Source: an uncultured Collinsella sp.
GTDB lineage: Bacteria > Actinomycetota > Coriobacteriia > Coriobacteriales > Coriobacteriaceae
Direction: 5' to 3'
NCBI GenBank assembly: GCA_959601045.1
Contig: CAUGNZ010000024.1
Location: 1-39,243, forward strand
Length of the DNA stretch: 39,243 nucleotides
Shown: positions 9,576 to 17,733 of the stretch, one piece after another
How the letters are laid out: each line of letters opens with the position of its first letter
Position numbering within the stretch: the stretch's first letter is position 1
The notes under the pieces: generated by a model
Told to the model about the DNA's origin: nothing
The model's input: only the letters and a program-made list of their open reading frames with translations
Database searches by the model: none
Position numbers and translations under genes: made by a program

Positions 9576-10952
9576 CTACTCCTCTGCGGCCTGCGTGCCG
9601 GCGGCACGGGCCAAATCATCGATTGCAAGGGTATCGGAACTCAGGGCGCGATGGCGTCCATCGAGCGCGGGCTCGCCCGCCTGCTCCACGGCCAGCGACT
9701 CGCCGGTGCGCATGTACCACGCGGCGCGACGACCCCAGACCAGCGCCTCGAGCAGACTATTTGATGCAAGGCGATTCTTGCCGTGAACGCCGTTGCAAGC
9801 CGTCTCGCCCGCAGCGTAGAGCTCGGGCATCGAAGTGCGGCCGTCCTTATCGACCCATACGCCGCCCATAAAGTAGTGCTGCGTGGGCGTAACGGGGATG
9901 GGCTCGTCCAAGATGTCGCGACCGTCCTCAAGGCAGCGCGCGCGAATGTTGGCAAAGTGCCCAGTCACCACGTCGCGCTCGACGGGGGCAAAGCTCAGCC
10001 ACTCGTGCTCGGTGCCGTCCTGCTTCATCTGCTCGCGGATGGCGGCAGCGACAACGTCGCGCGGCTGCAACTCGTCGGTAAAACGCTCGCCGGCGGCATT
10101 GAGCAGAATCGCGCCCTCACCGCGGCAGCTCTCGCTGATCAGGAACGTACGGCCTGGCTGCGGCGAGAACAGGCCCGTGGGATGGATCTGCACGTAGTCC
10201 AGGTGCTCCATCTTAATGCCGTGCTCCTGCGCGATGTAGCAGGCGTCGCCCGTGAGCTGCGGGTAGTTGGTCGAATGGTCGTATACGCCACCGATGCCGC
10301 CCGTCGCCCACAGCGTATGGCGGGCATGGATCTTAAACGGCTTACCGACATGCACGCCCTCAGCGGCATTTGCCAGCTCGTCGGCGGGGCGAGCTGAATC
10401 GTCCTCGTCCACGGCAACAGCGACGACACCAGTGCACACCGTGGCCCCATCGCGCTCTGCCGTCAGGATGTCGGTCATGGCAACGTGTTCGAGAATCTGC
10501 ACGTTATCCAGCTTGCGGACGGCCTGAAGCAGCTTGGTCGTAATCTCCTTGCCCGTAATGTCGGCATGGAAGGCAATGCGCGGACGGCTGTGCGCGCCCT
10601 CGCGGGTAAAGTCGAGGCCGCCATCGGCCTTGCGCTCAAAATCCACGCCCATCGCTAGCAGGTCGTTGATGACCGAGCGGCTCGAGCGGATCATGATGTC
10701 GACGCTCTCGCGGCGGTTCTCGTAATGGCCGGCGTGCATGGTGTCCTCAAAGAAGGCATCGTAGTCCGAGCCCTCGGGCAGCACGCAGATGCCGCCCTGC
10801 GCGAGCATCGAATCGCACTCGTCGACCGCGCCCTTGGAGAGCATGATCACGCGCGTGCTCGTCGGCAGGTTGAGCGCCGCGTACAGGCCCGCTACGCCGC
10901 AGCCGGCAATGACGACGTCGCACTCCATATCGGGGTATTGCTTGGTTTCCAC
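9576..10952 (-). CDS. nadB: L-aspartate oxidase
   Basis: A 458-residue FAD-dependent L-aspartate oxidase that makes iminoaspartate, the substrate of NadA. An N-terminal dinucleotide-binding motif (CDVVIAGCGVAGLYAAL), MLAQGGICV, REGAHSRPRI and the C-terminal ASNSLLEALVWG are typical of the succinate dehydrogenase/aspartate oxidase flavoprotein group. The GTG at 10952 is preferred because GGGAGAGG lies six bases before it; an in-frame ATG at 10979 falls within a palindromic repeat. As an oxygen-poor gut anaerobe would need, the enzyme may use fumarate as acceptor; that is inference. It lies 55 bp downstream of nadA. Confidence 0.93.
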   Translation of the reverse strand: METKQYPDMECDVVIAGCGVAGLYAALNLPTSTRVIMLSKGAVDECDSMLAQGGICVLPEGSDYDAFFEDTMHAGHYENRRESVDIMIRSSRSVINDLLAMGVDFERKADGGLDFTREGAHSRPRIAFHADITGKEITTKLLQAVRKLDNVQILEHVAMTDILTAERDGATVCTGVVAVAVDEDDSARPADELANAAEGVHVGKPFKIHARHTLWATGGIGGVYDHSTNYPQLTGDACYIAQEHGIKMEHLDYVQIHPTGLFSPQPGRTFLISESCRGEGAILLNAAGERFTDELQPRDVVAAAIREQMKQDGTEHEWLSFAPVERDVVTGHFANIRARCLEDGRDILDEPIPVTPTQHYFMGGVWVDKDGRTSMPELYAAGETACNGVHGKNRLASNSLLEALVWGRRAAWYMRTGESLAVEQAGEPALDGRHRALSSDTLAIDDLARAAGTQAAEE

Positions 10953-10969
10953 AGGAATCCTCTCCCTTG

Positions 10970-11004
10970 AATGTGACATAAGAAACCGTCCCTCATGCCA
11001 CATT
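10970..11004. repeat. Palindromic repeat inside the NAD operon
   Basis: AATGTGACAT (10970-10979) and ATGCCACATT (10995-11004) pair with one mismatch around a loop that contains CCGTCCCTC. It fills the nadA-nadB gap and overlaps the alternative ATG of nadB. Confidence 0.55.
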
Positions 11005-11007
11005 GTT

Positions 11008-12033
11008 CTAGCGTGCTGCGTACTCGAGCATGCGGTCGAGCGTAAGTTTGGCCTGGTCGGCAGCCTCGTCCGACACGCCGATCTGCACCTCGCCCTCACC
11101 CGTCTCCAGGCAGCGCACGAGCTTTTCGAGCGTGATGAGATCCATGTTGACGCAGGTGGGCTGCACCGCGGGGAAGTAGAACTTCTTACCGGTGCCCTGG
11201 CAGCGGCGCTCGAGCTCGTAGAGCACACCGCGGACCGTCACGATAATGAACTCGCTCGCGTCGGACTCCTCGGCATACTTGATGATGCCGGCGGTGGAGC
11301 CGATGTAGTCGGCCTCAGCCAGGACGTCAGCCTTGCACTCAGGATGCGCCAGCACGAGCGCGTCGGGGTGGGCCTCCGTCGCGTCAACGATCTGCTCGAC
11401 GGTGATGATGTGATGGCGCGGGCAGTAGCCGTTGTTGAGGATGACGTGCTTTTGGGGCACCTGCTCGGCTACGAAGCGGCCCAGGTTCTGGTCGGGAATG
11501 AACAAGATGTGCTGCTGCGGCAGCTCGGAGACGATCTTGACGGCGTTTGAGCTGGTAACGCACACGTCACTCCAGCTCTTGATCTCGACCGTGGAGTTGA
11601 CGTAGCAGACCACGGCCAGGTCGTCGCCGTACTCGGCGCGCGCCGCATCGACCGTCTCGCGCTTGACCATGTGCGCCATGGGACAGTCCGCGCCCGGCTC
11701 GGGCAGCAGCACGGTCTTGGTGGGATTGAGCAGCTTGGCGCTCTCGCCCATAAACTCAACGCCGCACAGCACGATGGTCTGCTGCGGCAGGCTCTTGGCA
11801 AGCTTTGCCAGGTAGAAGCTGTCGCCGACGTAATCGGCCACAGCCTGAACCTCGGGCGCCACGTAATAGTGCGCCAGGATCACCGCGTCGCGTTGGGTTT
11901 TAAGTTGCTGAATGGCCTCGACGAGCTCTGCGGGCACCAGTGCCGCGCGCTCCGTTGCCGTCGTTGCCGATGCTAGGCCGGCCGCGATATCGCGTGCAAG
12001 CTCCGACGCATCCATGTTCGCGCTCTGTGCCAT
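11008..12033 (-). CDS. nadA: Quinolinate synthase NadA
   Basis: A 341-residue quinolinate synthase, which condenses iminoaspartate with dihydroxyacetone phosphate. Three pseudo-symmetric domains and the three [4Fe-4S] cysteines are visible in VLCGVEFMGE, AHPECKAD and QPTCVNMD. Other family motifs are ILAHYYVAPEVQ near the start and NLGRFVAEQ. The ATG at 12033 has GAGAGGGG five bases upstream; a TTG one codon earlier is unlikely. This is the first gene of the operon, with a promoter at 12069-12097 overlapped by a 44-bp palindrome. Confidence 0.95.
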   Translation of the reverse strand: MAQSANMDASELARDIAAGLASATTATERAALVPAELVEAIQQLKTQRDAVILAHYYVAPEVQAVADYVGDSFYLAKLAKSLPQQTIVLCGVEFMGESAKLLNPTKTVLLPEPGADCPMAHMVKRETVDAARAEYGDDLAVVCYVNSTVEIKSWSDVCVTSSNAVKIVSELPQQHILFIPDQNLGRFVAEQVPQKHVILNNGYCPRHHIITVEQIVDATEAHPDALVLAHPECKADVLAEADYIGSTAGIIKYAEESDASEFIIVTVRGVLYELERRCQGTGKKFYFPAVQPTCVNMDLITLEKLVRCLETGEGEVQIGVSDEAADQAKLTLDRMLEYAAR

Positions 12034-12068
12034 CAAGGCCCCTCTCTTTTGGCGAATCTTGGGGCTTT

Positions 12069-12097
12069 AGTATGACACCTAGGTTTACAGCTGACAA
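12069..12097 (-). promoter_or_regulatory. Promoter of the nadABC-niaR operon
   Basis: On the minus strand TTGTCA (12097-12092) and CATACT (12074-12069) are 17 bp apart, giving a start site near 12061 and a leader of about 30 nt before the nadA ATG. The -35 box lies in the centre of the operator palindrome. Confidence 0.6.
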
Positions 12098-12118
12098 GAC
12101 AGCTGTAAACCTAGGTGT
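12075..12118. promoter_or_regulatory. Candidate NiaR operator, 44-bp palindrome
   Basis: The arms 12075-12093 and 12100-12118 are perfect 19-bp reverse complements with a 6-bp spacer. Each arm also contains its own palindrome, ACCTAGGT (12077-12084 and 12109-12116), centred 32 bp apart, about three helical turns. The palindrome covers the -35 box and spacer of the nadA promoter, so a bound repressor would block RNA polymerase. The assignment to NiaR rests on niaR being in the operon. Confidence 0.7.
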
Positions 12119-12149
12119 AAAGTTGAAATAAAGATTCAATCATGCGGCA

Positions 12150-12194
12150 GGTCCATTTTCGAACTGGCAAGCTGAGGACAGCCGAAAATGGACC
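12150..12194. repeat. 12-bp inverted repeat
   Basis: GGTCCATTTTCG (12150-12161) pairs perfectly with CGAAAATGGACC (12183-12194). It is part of the repeat-filled 560-bp gap between nadA and the IS relic. Confidence 0.6.
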
Positions 12195-12202
12195 CGCCCC
12201 AT

Positions 12203-12484
12203 GATTCGGGCAGCCCGTTTTGTCCTGGACCAAGGGGCAGTGGTCAAAAAGGGCCAAATATGAGTACTGTCACCAAATTAGTAGCATCGATTTTCCGGTC
12301 CAGAGCAGCAAAATCGCCTTGTTTGGAGCCCGATCGCGACTCTGAAGAACGAAAATCGATGCACTTTTGGCCTCTGGCACCGATTTTTGAGGCCATTTGG
12401 CTGCCACCAAACTGGTAACAGTACTCATATTTGGCCCTTTTTGACCACCGGGTTTCCGGCAGGCCCCAAAAGCGGGCCCGAATC
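12203..12484. mobile_element. MITE-like element with nested terminal inverted repeats
   Basis: Perfect 30-bp inverted repeats lie at 12241-12270 and 12418-12447, continue imperfectly inward, and are framed by an outer imperfect pair (12203-12221 with 12465-12484). The whole unit is about 280 bp and has no convincing coding sequence. This is the structure expected of a non-autonomous miniature transposable element or a very long RNA hairpin. No target duplication was recognised. Confidence 0.6.
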
Positions 12485-12593
12485 GCTCGATCCGGGCCCG
12501 CTGGGGGTAGCGAGCACAATCGAGGTGTAAGAAGCAAGAGAGGGCCATCGCCTAGAATCGTCAGCGCCTAGATATTCAACGAGAGGAAAGACA

Positions 12594-12985
12594 ATGGTCC
12601 GCAGCGACATGCTACCCCAGCCGGACCGGGGGCTCGGCCTCGACCGGCCCCAGACCGAGGCATTTCACCGACGAGTTCAAGAGGAAGATAGTCGATCTCC
12701 ACAACGCCGGAAAGCCCAGGCGCGAGGCCATGGACGAGTGCGACCTCGACAAGAGCACCGTGGAGAGGCGGGTCAAGTCGATAAACGAGACCGGCTCGCC
12801 GCGCGCCGCCGACAACCGCACGCCCGAGTAGAACCGGATCCTGGAGCCCGAGCGCGAGAACCGCAGGCTCCGGATGGAGGTCAACGTCTTAAGACGAGCG
12901 GCGCCAGCATACGCTCGGAAGTCAGGGCCATGGCGGCCAACGGGGGGCCGCTGCCCCATATCGGCGCAGCGCTGGCATCGAGGCC
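12594..12985 (+). pseudogene. Decayed IS3-family transposase orfA
   Basis: The remnant has a start with a good ribosome site (GAGAGG before the ATG at 12594). From 12661, one frame off from that ATG, it reads HFTDEFKRKIVDLHNAGK...DKSTVERRVKSINETG, the helix-turn-helix of an IS3-type OrfA. An in-frame TAG follows at 12829-12831, then a leucine-zipper-like part (NRILEPERENRRLRMEV), and beyond about 12890 the frame shifts again. No orfB follows: the remnant is cut at its 3' side by the complete IS element that starts at 12989. It is not functional. Confidence 0.75.
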
Positions 12986-13027
12986 TTCTGACCTGTGTCA
13001 AGATTTCGGACACGCATGCTCGAGAAA

Positions 13028-13963
13028 TCAAGCGGCCATAGGCATGGCCTCGAGCTTGGGCTCGGTTCTCTCGAAGAAGGCCGCCATGGCCTCGGCCGGC
13101 ACCTTGTAGCCGATCGTCGAGCGGGGCCTTCGGCGGTTGTAGTACGCCTCGATGAACTCGACCACCGCGTGCTTGGCGGAATCCCTGGTCGGGAAGCTGC
13201 GCCTGTAGTACATCTCGTTCTTCAGCGTGGCGAGGAACGACTCGGCCACCGCGTTGTCGTGGCAGTTGCCGGCGCGGCTGCAGGACAGCCGCACGTCGTT
13301 GTCGCGCGCCCATTCGGCCAGAAGCCTGCTGGTGTACTGGGCGCCGCGGTCGGCGTGGAATATCGCGTTGCCGGCCACGTAGCCGCGCGATTTGGCCGAC
13401 GCCAGCGCCGAAACCACGATGTCGGCGGTCATGCGCTCGGAGAGCGACCAGCCCACCACCATGCGGGTGTTGAGGTCGATGACCGTCGACAGGTACAGCC
13501 ATCCCTCGCCGGTGCGCAGGTAGGTGATGTCGCCCACGAGCTTGCAGGTTGGAACGGGACTGGTGAAGTCGCGGCGCACCAGGTCGGGCCGGGGCCTGGC
13601 CTTCGGGTCGGGGATGGTGGTGCGCTTCCTGGCGTTGGGCGTGCAGCCGCGTATTCCCAGCTCGCGCATCAGCTTGCGCACCCTGTACAGGGTCAATCCG
13701 GAGAACTCGCCGGGCAGGAAGCATTTCACGAACCGGAAGCCGAACCTGCGGTCCGACTCCAGCCACACGCGCCGGACCGCCTCGCGCTCGGCCGACCAGT
13801 CTTCTCGCGGGCAGCCGTTGGAGAGCCACGAGTAGAAGCCCGATCGGCTCACGCCGAGCACGCGGGCCATCATTTTCACCGGGAATTCGGCCTTCTCCGC
13901 CAACATCATCCGGTAGCATGCGGCTACGCCTGGCTTTTGGCGAAGAAGGCCGCGGCTTTTTTC
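13028..13963 (-). CDS. IS3-family transposase OrfB (DDE integrase domain)
   Basis: The catalytic half of the transposase. It begins with an HTH_21-like part (AEKAEFPVKMMARVLGVSRSGFYSWL) and goes on to the rve integrase core with the DDE triad: D in VGDITYLRT, D in FHADRGAQYTS and E in NAVAESFLATLKNE. The C-terminus has the YNRRRPRSTIGYK motif. OrfB lies in the -1 frame relative to OrfA and overlaps it; in this family the active protein is made by a -1 ribosomal slip. A run of six A followed by G (13962-13956, minus strand) is the likely slip site. Independent initiation at an ATG near 13909 is possible. The frame is intact. Confidence 0.9.
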   Translation of the reverse strand, partial: EKSRGLLRQKPGVAACYRMMLAEKAEFPVKMMARVLGVSRSGFYSWLSNGCPREDWSAEREAVRRVWLESDRRFGFRFVKCFLPGEFSGLTLYRVRKLMRELGIRGCTPNARKRTTIPDPKARPRPDLVRRDFTSPVPTCKLVGDITYLRTGEGWLYLSTVIDLNTRMVVGWSLSERMTADIVVSALASAKSRGYVAGNAIFHADRGAQYTSRLLAEWARDNDVRLSCSRAGNCHDNAVAESFLATLKNEMYYRRSFPTRDSAKHAVVEFIEAYYNRRRPRSTIGYKVPAEAMAAFFERTEPKLEAMPMAA

Positions 13964-14208
13964 AAGAAGGCGTTCTCCATCTCGAGCTCGCGTATGCGCC
14001 TTTTCGCCTCGCGAAGCTCGCGGTCCTCGGCCTTGGGGTCGGGCCCGCCGGCAAGCTCGCGCCGGCGGCTCTGCACCCACTTGTTCACGGTCTTGGAATT
14101 CAGGCCCAGTTCTGCGCAGCATTCCGTTATCGGCCTGCCCGTCGAGATGATGTAGTCGGCGGTCTCGCGCCTGAACTCGTCGGTGTACTTGGCGGCTGGG
14201 TTGGACAT
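13924..14208 (-). CDS. IS3-family transposase OrfA
   Basis: A 94-residue DNA-binding subunit. The HTH of transposase 8 type is at about residues 6-50 (YTDEFRRETADYIISTGRP...SKTVNKWVQ) and a Leu/Glu-rich zipper (about 60-85; RIRELEMENAFLKKAAAFF) follows. The ATG has GAGGAC upstream. It overlaps orfB and probably feeds it by frameshifting at the A-run around 13957-13962. Confidence 0.9.
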   Translation of the reverse strand: MSNPAAKYTDEFRRETADYIISTGRPITECCAELGLNSKTVNKWVQSRRRELAGGPDPKAEDRELREAKRRIRELEMENAFLKKAAAFFAKSQA

Positions 14209-14290
14209 AGCATACCGTCCTCTCGGTCGTCGATGAATGCATTCTAAAGGATTGGGCCTCTAGCATGCGTGTCCGAAAAGACGATACAGG

Positions 14291-15397
14291 TCAGACAACC
14301 CAATCAGACGTCGTCTCGAGCACGTCCTCTGCACGGTCGAGCGTGCTTCTGGCCTTGGCACCCTGTTTGAACCACGAGCGCAGGTCCTCGAGCGTGCTGC
14401 CCGCTGCGTACACCTTGATTTTGCGACCGCCTTTCGTGGTCACCGTGCAACGGTCGCCGCTCTCGCTATCCTCGTGCGCCGTGACCTTCTTGAGATAATC
14501 GCGGCGGAACGCCACGACGCGGGCGTTGCTGATCTCGATGAACCAATCGTCGTCGACAAGCGAGGTGCCCGTGGCACCTCGGCTCGCCATCTCCTCGGCG
14601 AAGGAGAAACCGAGTTCGCGCTCCTGTCTGCCGATCTCGTAGATACCACGGGCGGGCATGCTGAGCATGAGCAGAGGCAGGAGTCCCCCTATGAACAGGA
14701 AGAGGCATGGGACGAGCAGGAGCAGACGAGCACCGGCGTCGGTGAAAACAGCCATGAAGGCGATCACGAGCGAGAAGACGAGCGCCATACCGTTGAAAAC
14801 AATCGTCAACGGCTTGATGGCAGACCAACACAGACCCGCCTTGGTCATCGGGCCGTCAACAGCGTCCGAGACCTCGATGCCCTCTTCCTCCAGACGGGCG
14901 AGGAGGTTGAGCGAGCACACCCCCTCGAGGCTTATCGAGCAGAACTTCCGGTCGCCCTCGAACAGGTCGATCCTCATCATCTGCGTGTGAAGCGTTGCAC
15001 GGGTGATGTTGCCAAACGTCGTCTCCTTGCGGATGCCGAAGGCGTTACGCGAGAGAATTCGCTCACCGTCCACGTCGATGCGCGGGATGCTCAGCAGGGC
15101 CCAGATGGCCATGCCCGCGAGCGCCATGGCGTGACCGAACCACACAAGTTCGTGGTCCCACTCGCCCAACGAGACGCCCTGCCAGACGTAGACACCCAGC
15201 ATGAGCAGTTCGAACGCGACGGCGCAGCAGGCGATGATCGTGCGAATGGCAGCGGGCATGCGCACCGTGAAGCGATCGAGGCTGTCCGTCGCCTCACTGC
15301 GCTCGCGCGCGCCGCGACGGGCGACCCATGCAGTGAGCGGACCGACGATGAACACCACCATCGCCACGCGCAGGAACGATTCGAGTATGTCGCCCAT
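14291..15397 (-). CDS. Multi-pass membrane protein of unknown function, 3' end formed by IS
   Basis: A protein of about 368 residues that is not recognised. Three hydrophobic segments (about residues 5-30, 45-70 and 80-105) are followed by a cytosolic-looking beta-rich part with GERILSRNAFGIRKETTFG, then two more hydrophobic segments (about 190-215 and 225-250) and a second soluble part (about 265-350). The two soluble parts have the look of small PH-like folds; this is a guess. The stop codon (TGA, 14291-14293) lies in the inverted repeat of the IS element, so the natural C-terminus may have been lost or extended. The ATG at 15397 (GGTGG upstream) is preferred over one at 15409. The 5' end overlaps the divergent kinase reading frame. 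Confidence 0.6.
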   Translation of the reverse strand: MGDILESFLRVAMVVFIVGPLTAWVARRGARERSEATDSLDRFTVRMPAAIRTIIACCAVAFELLMLGVYVWQGVSLGEWDHELVWFGHAMALAGMAIWALLSIPRIDVDGERILSRNAFGIRKETTFGNITRATLHTQMMRIDLFEGDRKFCSISLEGVCSLNLLARLEEEGIEVSDAVDGPMTKAGLCWSAIKPLTIVFNGMALVFSLVIAFMAVFTDAGARLLLLVPCLFLFIGGLLPLLMLSMPARGIYEIGRQERELGFSFAEEMASRGATGTSLVDDDWFIEISNARVVAFRRDYLKKVTAHEDSESGDRCTVTTKGGRKIKVYAAGSTLEDLRSWFKQGAKARSTLDRAEDVLETTSDWVV

Positions 15398-16655
15398 ATT
15401 AACCACCATCCCAATAGAAAACGTGAATTTGGGAGACTATAGCAGAGCGAAGCGATCTGCACGGCATCGTCCGGGTGTTTTCAGCATACGGTGGAAGCTG
15501 GTGGGGGTCGGCGCCGTAACCGGATGCGCATTCGGCCTCGCCAATGCCGTCGGCGGCGAGCTTTTCGCCCGACAGGCCTATCCACTCGTCGTGCATCTGC
15601 CGCTTGTCGTCTACCTGTGCGTACGCTATCGCCTGAGTCCGCTGCTCGCCATCCTGGGCGTTACCAGTGCCTACCTGAGCTGCCAGTTTAGCAACTGGAT
15701 GGGCATCGCCGCATTCGCTGCCACCGATTCGCAAATCGCATATTACGCGGCGCGCATCATCACGACGCTCGGCGTCTTTGCGATCTTGCTGCATTGGGCC
15801 AGAGACATCGGTCCGCGCCTGGCGGCCAAAAGCCCCACCGAGTTGGAGATTCTGCTCATCCTGCCGCTCGTCTACTACATCTTCGACTACGCCACCAACG
15901 TCTATACCACGCTCTTCCACTCGGGCTCGGTAGTAACCGTTGAGTTTTTGGCGTTCGCCCTCTGCGCGTTCTACCTTATGTTTCTTGCCGTCTACCTTCG
16001 CGAATACGAGGCAAAGGAAATCGCCGAGCGCGAGCGCTGGATGCTCGCGACCCGCGACAGCGCGGCCATCAAAGAGCTCGAAGCCTGGCGCCAGTCCGGA
16101 CGCGAGCTCTCGGTTCTCCGTCACGACATGCGCCACTACCTGCGCGGTCTAGCGGCCCTGATCGAAGAGGGTCACACCGATGAGGCACTCGAGCGCATCG
16201 ACGCGCTCTGCGAGACCAACGACCGCACCGCCGTGCGCCGCTACTGCGCCAACGAAACGGTCAACATTGCGCTCTCGTCGCTTTCCGCGGACATCAACGC
16301 GCACGGCATCACCGCCGACCTGCACGCCGCCGTGCCCGAAACCGTCCACGTGGGCGATGTCGATCTATTCAGTGTGGTATCGAACGCCCTGGACAATGCC
16401 ATCGCCGCGGCGAGCGCCGCCCCCGAAGGCAAGCGGTTTGTCGACCTGGACCTTCGCTACGAAGACGGTCAGCTTCTATTGCTGGTTTCCAACACGTTTG
16501 GCCGTGCGCCGCACATGGTCGACGGCATGCCCGTGACTCAGCACACTGGGCACGGCTTTGGCACCAAGAGCATTATGCTTGCCGTCGAGCGCATGAACGG
16601 CAACTGCCAGTTCCGCATTAACGGCGACCGGTTTGAGCTGCGCGCCGTGATGTAG
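15387..16655 (+). CDS. GHKL-family sensor histidine kinase (AgrC/LytS-like)
   Basis: A membrane sensor kinase of about 420 residues. The N-terminal half has about six hydrophobic segments, from LVGVGAVTGCAFGL to FALCAFYLMFLAVYL. A short linker leads to the H-box VLRHDMRHYLRGL, whose first histidine would be phosphorylated, and a GHKL ATPase domain with the N box (VVSNALDNAIAAAS) and G box (GHGFGTKSI). This is the AgrC/quorum type that works with LytTR response regulators, but no response regulator is adjacent. The start is uncertain: the ATG at 15387 overlaps the divergent gene, while a GTG at 15501 has GGTGGAAG upstream but would cut into the first membrane segment. The 5' end may have been altered. 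Confidence 0.7.
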   Translation: MSPILTTIPIENVNLGDYSRAKRSARHRPGVFSIRWKLVGVGAVTGCAFGLANAVGGELFARQAYPLVVHLPLVVYLCVRYRLSPLLAILGVTSAYLSCQFSNWMGIAAFAATDSQIAYYAARIITTLGVFAILLHWARDIGPRLAAKSPTELEILLILPLVYYIFDYATNVYTTLFHSGSVVTVEFLAFALCAFYLMFLAVYLREYEAKEIAERERWMLATRDSAAIKELEAWRQSGRELSVLRHDMRHYLRGLAALIEEGHTDEALERIDALCETNDRTAVRRYCANETVNIALSSLSADINAHGITADLHAAVPETVHVGDVDLFSVVSNALDNAIAAASAAPEGKRFVDLDLRYEDGQLLLLVSNTFGRAPHMVDGMPVTQHTGHGFGTKSIMLAVERMNGNCQFRINGDRFELRAVM

Positions 16656-16673
16656 GGGCTGCCGCCAACCTCG

Positions 16674-17249
16674 CTACAGCGGTGCAGCCGCCGGGGTCAG
16701 CTGCTTAATGTAGGCCCACATGCGCTGCTTGGCGGCCTTGTCGGTGAGCGCCGCCTCAAAACCGTCGAGCGCCAGCACGCGGCGCCCCTGCACATGGGCG
16801 ACCAGGCCGGGCTTGAGCATGGCGGTGTCAAAGTCATCAATTGCCACAAGCATATCGGCATAGGTCTCGCGCATGACATCGGCCGCACTGTTGTCCAGCA
16901 GCAGCACCGCCTCGGGGTCCAAGGTCTCCAGCGCCTCGCGGAACAGGTCGCACGTCAGGGCCTCGCCCGCCGCGACCGCTCCGTCGCCCGCGCCGGCGAC
17001 GCTTGCCAGCACACAAAAATCCTCGGGGGCATATCCGATGGCACCGAGCGCCTTGCGCAACGCGGCGCCATCCGCGCCGGCGGCCAGCTCGCCGCCCGAG
17101 CACTCGGCTTCATCCAAATCGCCTTTGACCAGCACAATCGGCGAGCACGCGTTGCCCGCGATACGCACACCGCGATCTGCAAGCGACGCGAGCTCCTGCT
17201 CGGTCGCCTGAGCGATGGCTTCTTTTTTTTGGCTTTGTGACGTGGGCAT
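16674..17249 (-). CDS. Conserved-looking protein of unknown function
   Basis: A 191-residue soluble protein that is not recognised. It starts at an ATG with GGAGAG closely upstream; a longer form from 17279 is less likely. It begins with a Lys/Gln-rich helix and continues as an alpha/beta pattern with LVKGDLDEAE, GAIGYAPEDFCVLASV, ETLDPEAVLLLDNSAADVM and LKPGLVAHVQGRRVLALDGFEAAL. The order of strands and the phrase about a value being looked up per molecule resemble the uracil-DNA-glycosylase fold, but the catalytic motifs are not obvious. It is divergent from trxA and convergent with the kinase gene, 18 bp away. Confidence 0.6.
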   Translation of the reverse strand: MPTSQSQKKEAIAQATEQELASLADRGVRIAGNACSPIVLVKGDLDEAECSGGELAAGADGAALRKALGAIGYAPEDFCVLASVAGAGDGAVAAGEALTCDLFREALETLDPEAVLLLDNSAADVMRETYADMLVAIDDFDTAMLKPGLVAHVQGRRVLALDGFEAALTDKAAKQRMWAYIKQLTPAAAPL

Positions 17250-17385
17250 GCGCTCTCCAATCGTTTGCGTGCCCACCATTATATAAAAGAGCCGCCCGCG
17301 AGTGGTTGCTTTGCGGGCCGCTGGGTATAAGCACGGTCGTACTGAGTTTTACGCGGCCGAGCCGCGTCGTATTATGGAGGTCACC

Positions 17386-17706
17386 ATGGCTGACATTAAG
17401 CAGATTACCCCCGAGAACTTCGGCGCTGTCGTCAACGATAGCCTGCCCGTACTGGTTGATTTTTGGGCCCCGTGGTGCGGCCCCTGCCGCTCGCTCTCGC
17501 CCATCGTAGACGAGGTTGCCGACGAGCTGGCCGGCAAGTTGGCTGTGGCCAAGTGCAACGTCGACGACAACCAGGACCTGGCCATGAAGTTTGGCGTCAT
17601 GAGCATCCCCACGCTGATCGTCTTTAAGAACGGCGAGGAGGTCGACCGCTCGGTTGGCGCCTTACCCAAGGCAAGACTTCAGGCACTGCTGGAGAAACAT
17701 CTGTAA
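17386..17706 (+). CDS. trxA: Thioredoxin
   Basis: A 106-residue thioredoxin with the redox motif WCGPC (cysteines 31 and 34) within LVDFWAPWCGPCRSL and the cis-proline loop MSIPTLIVF. It reduces protein disulfides in the cytoplasm with electrons from thioredoxin reductase, which is not in the window. The ATG at 17386 is preceded by GGAGG; upstream in-frame starts lack support. The gene stands alone, divergent from the unknown gene at 16674-17249. Confidence 0.96.
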   Translation: MADIKQITPENFGAVVNDSLPVLVDFWAPWCGPCRSLSPIVDEVADELAGKLAVAKCNVDDNQDLAMKFGVMSIPTLIVFKNGEEVDRSVGALPKARLQALLEKHL

Positions 17707-17733
17707 TACGCTTGTTACTTGTCTGCCGTCCAT

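Larger units (their letters stand above)
12989..14293 (-). mobile_element. Complete IS3-family insertion sequence
   Basis: An approximately 1305-bp element bounded by imperfect inverted repeats (12989-13020 with 14262-14293, 27 of 32 matching, starting TGACCTGT). It carries orfA and orfB in overlapping frames, related by a -1 shift. The flanks do not show a clear 3-5 bp target duplication. The left end abuts the decayed orfA; the right end provides the stop codon of the membrane-protein gene at 14291. Confidence 0.85.

Noticed and set aside
12188..12418. Short open frames within the MITE-like element
   Set aside because: They are formed by the inverted repeats themselves, in both directions, and lack ribosome sites and protein-like composition.
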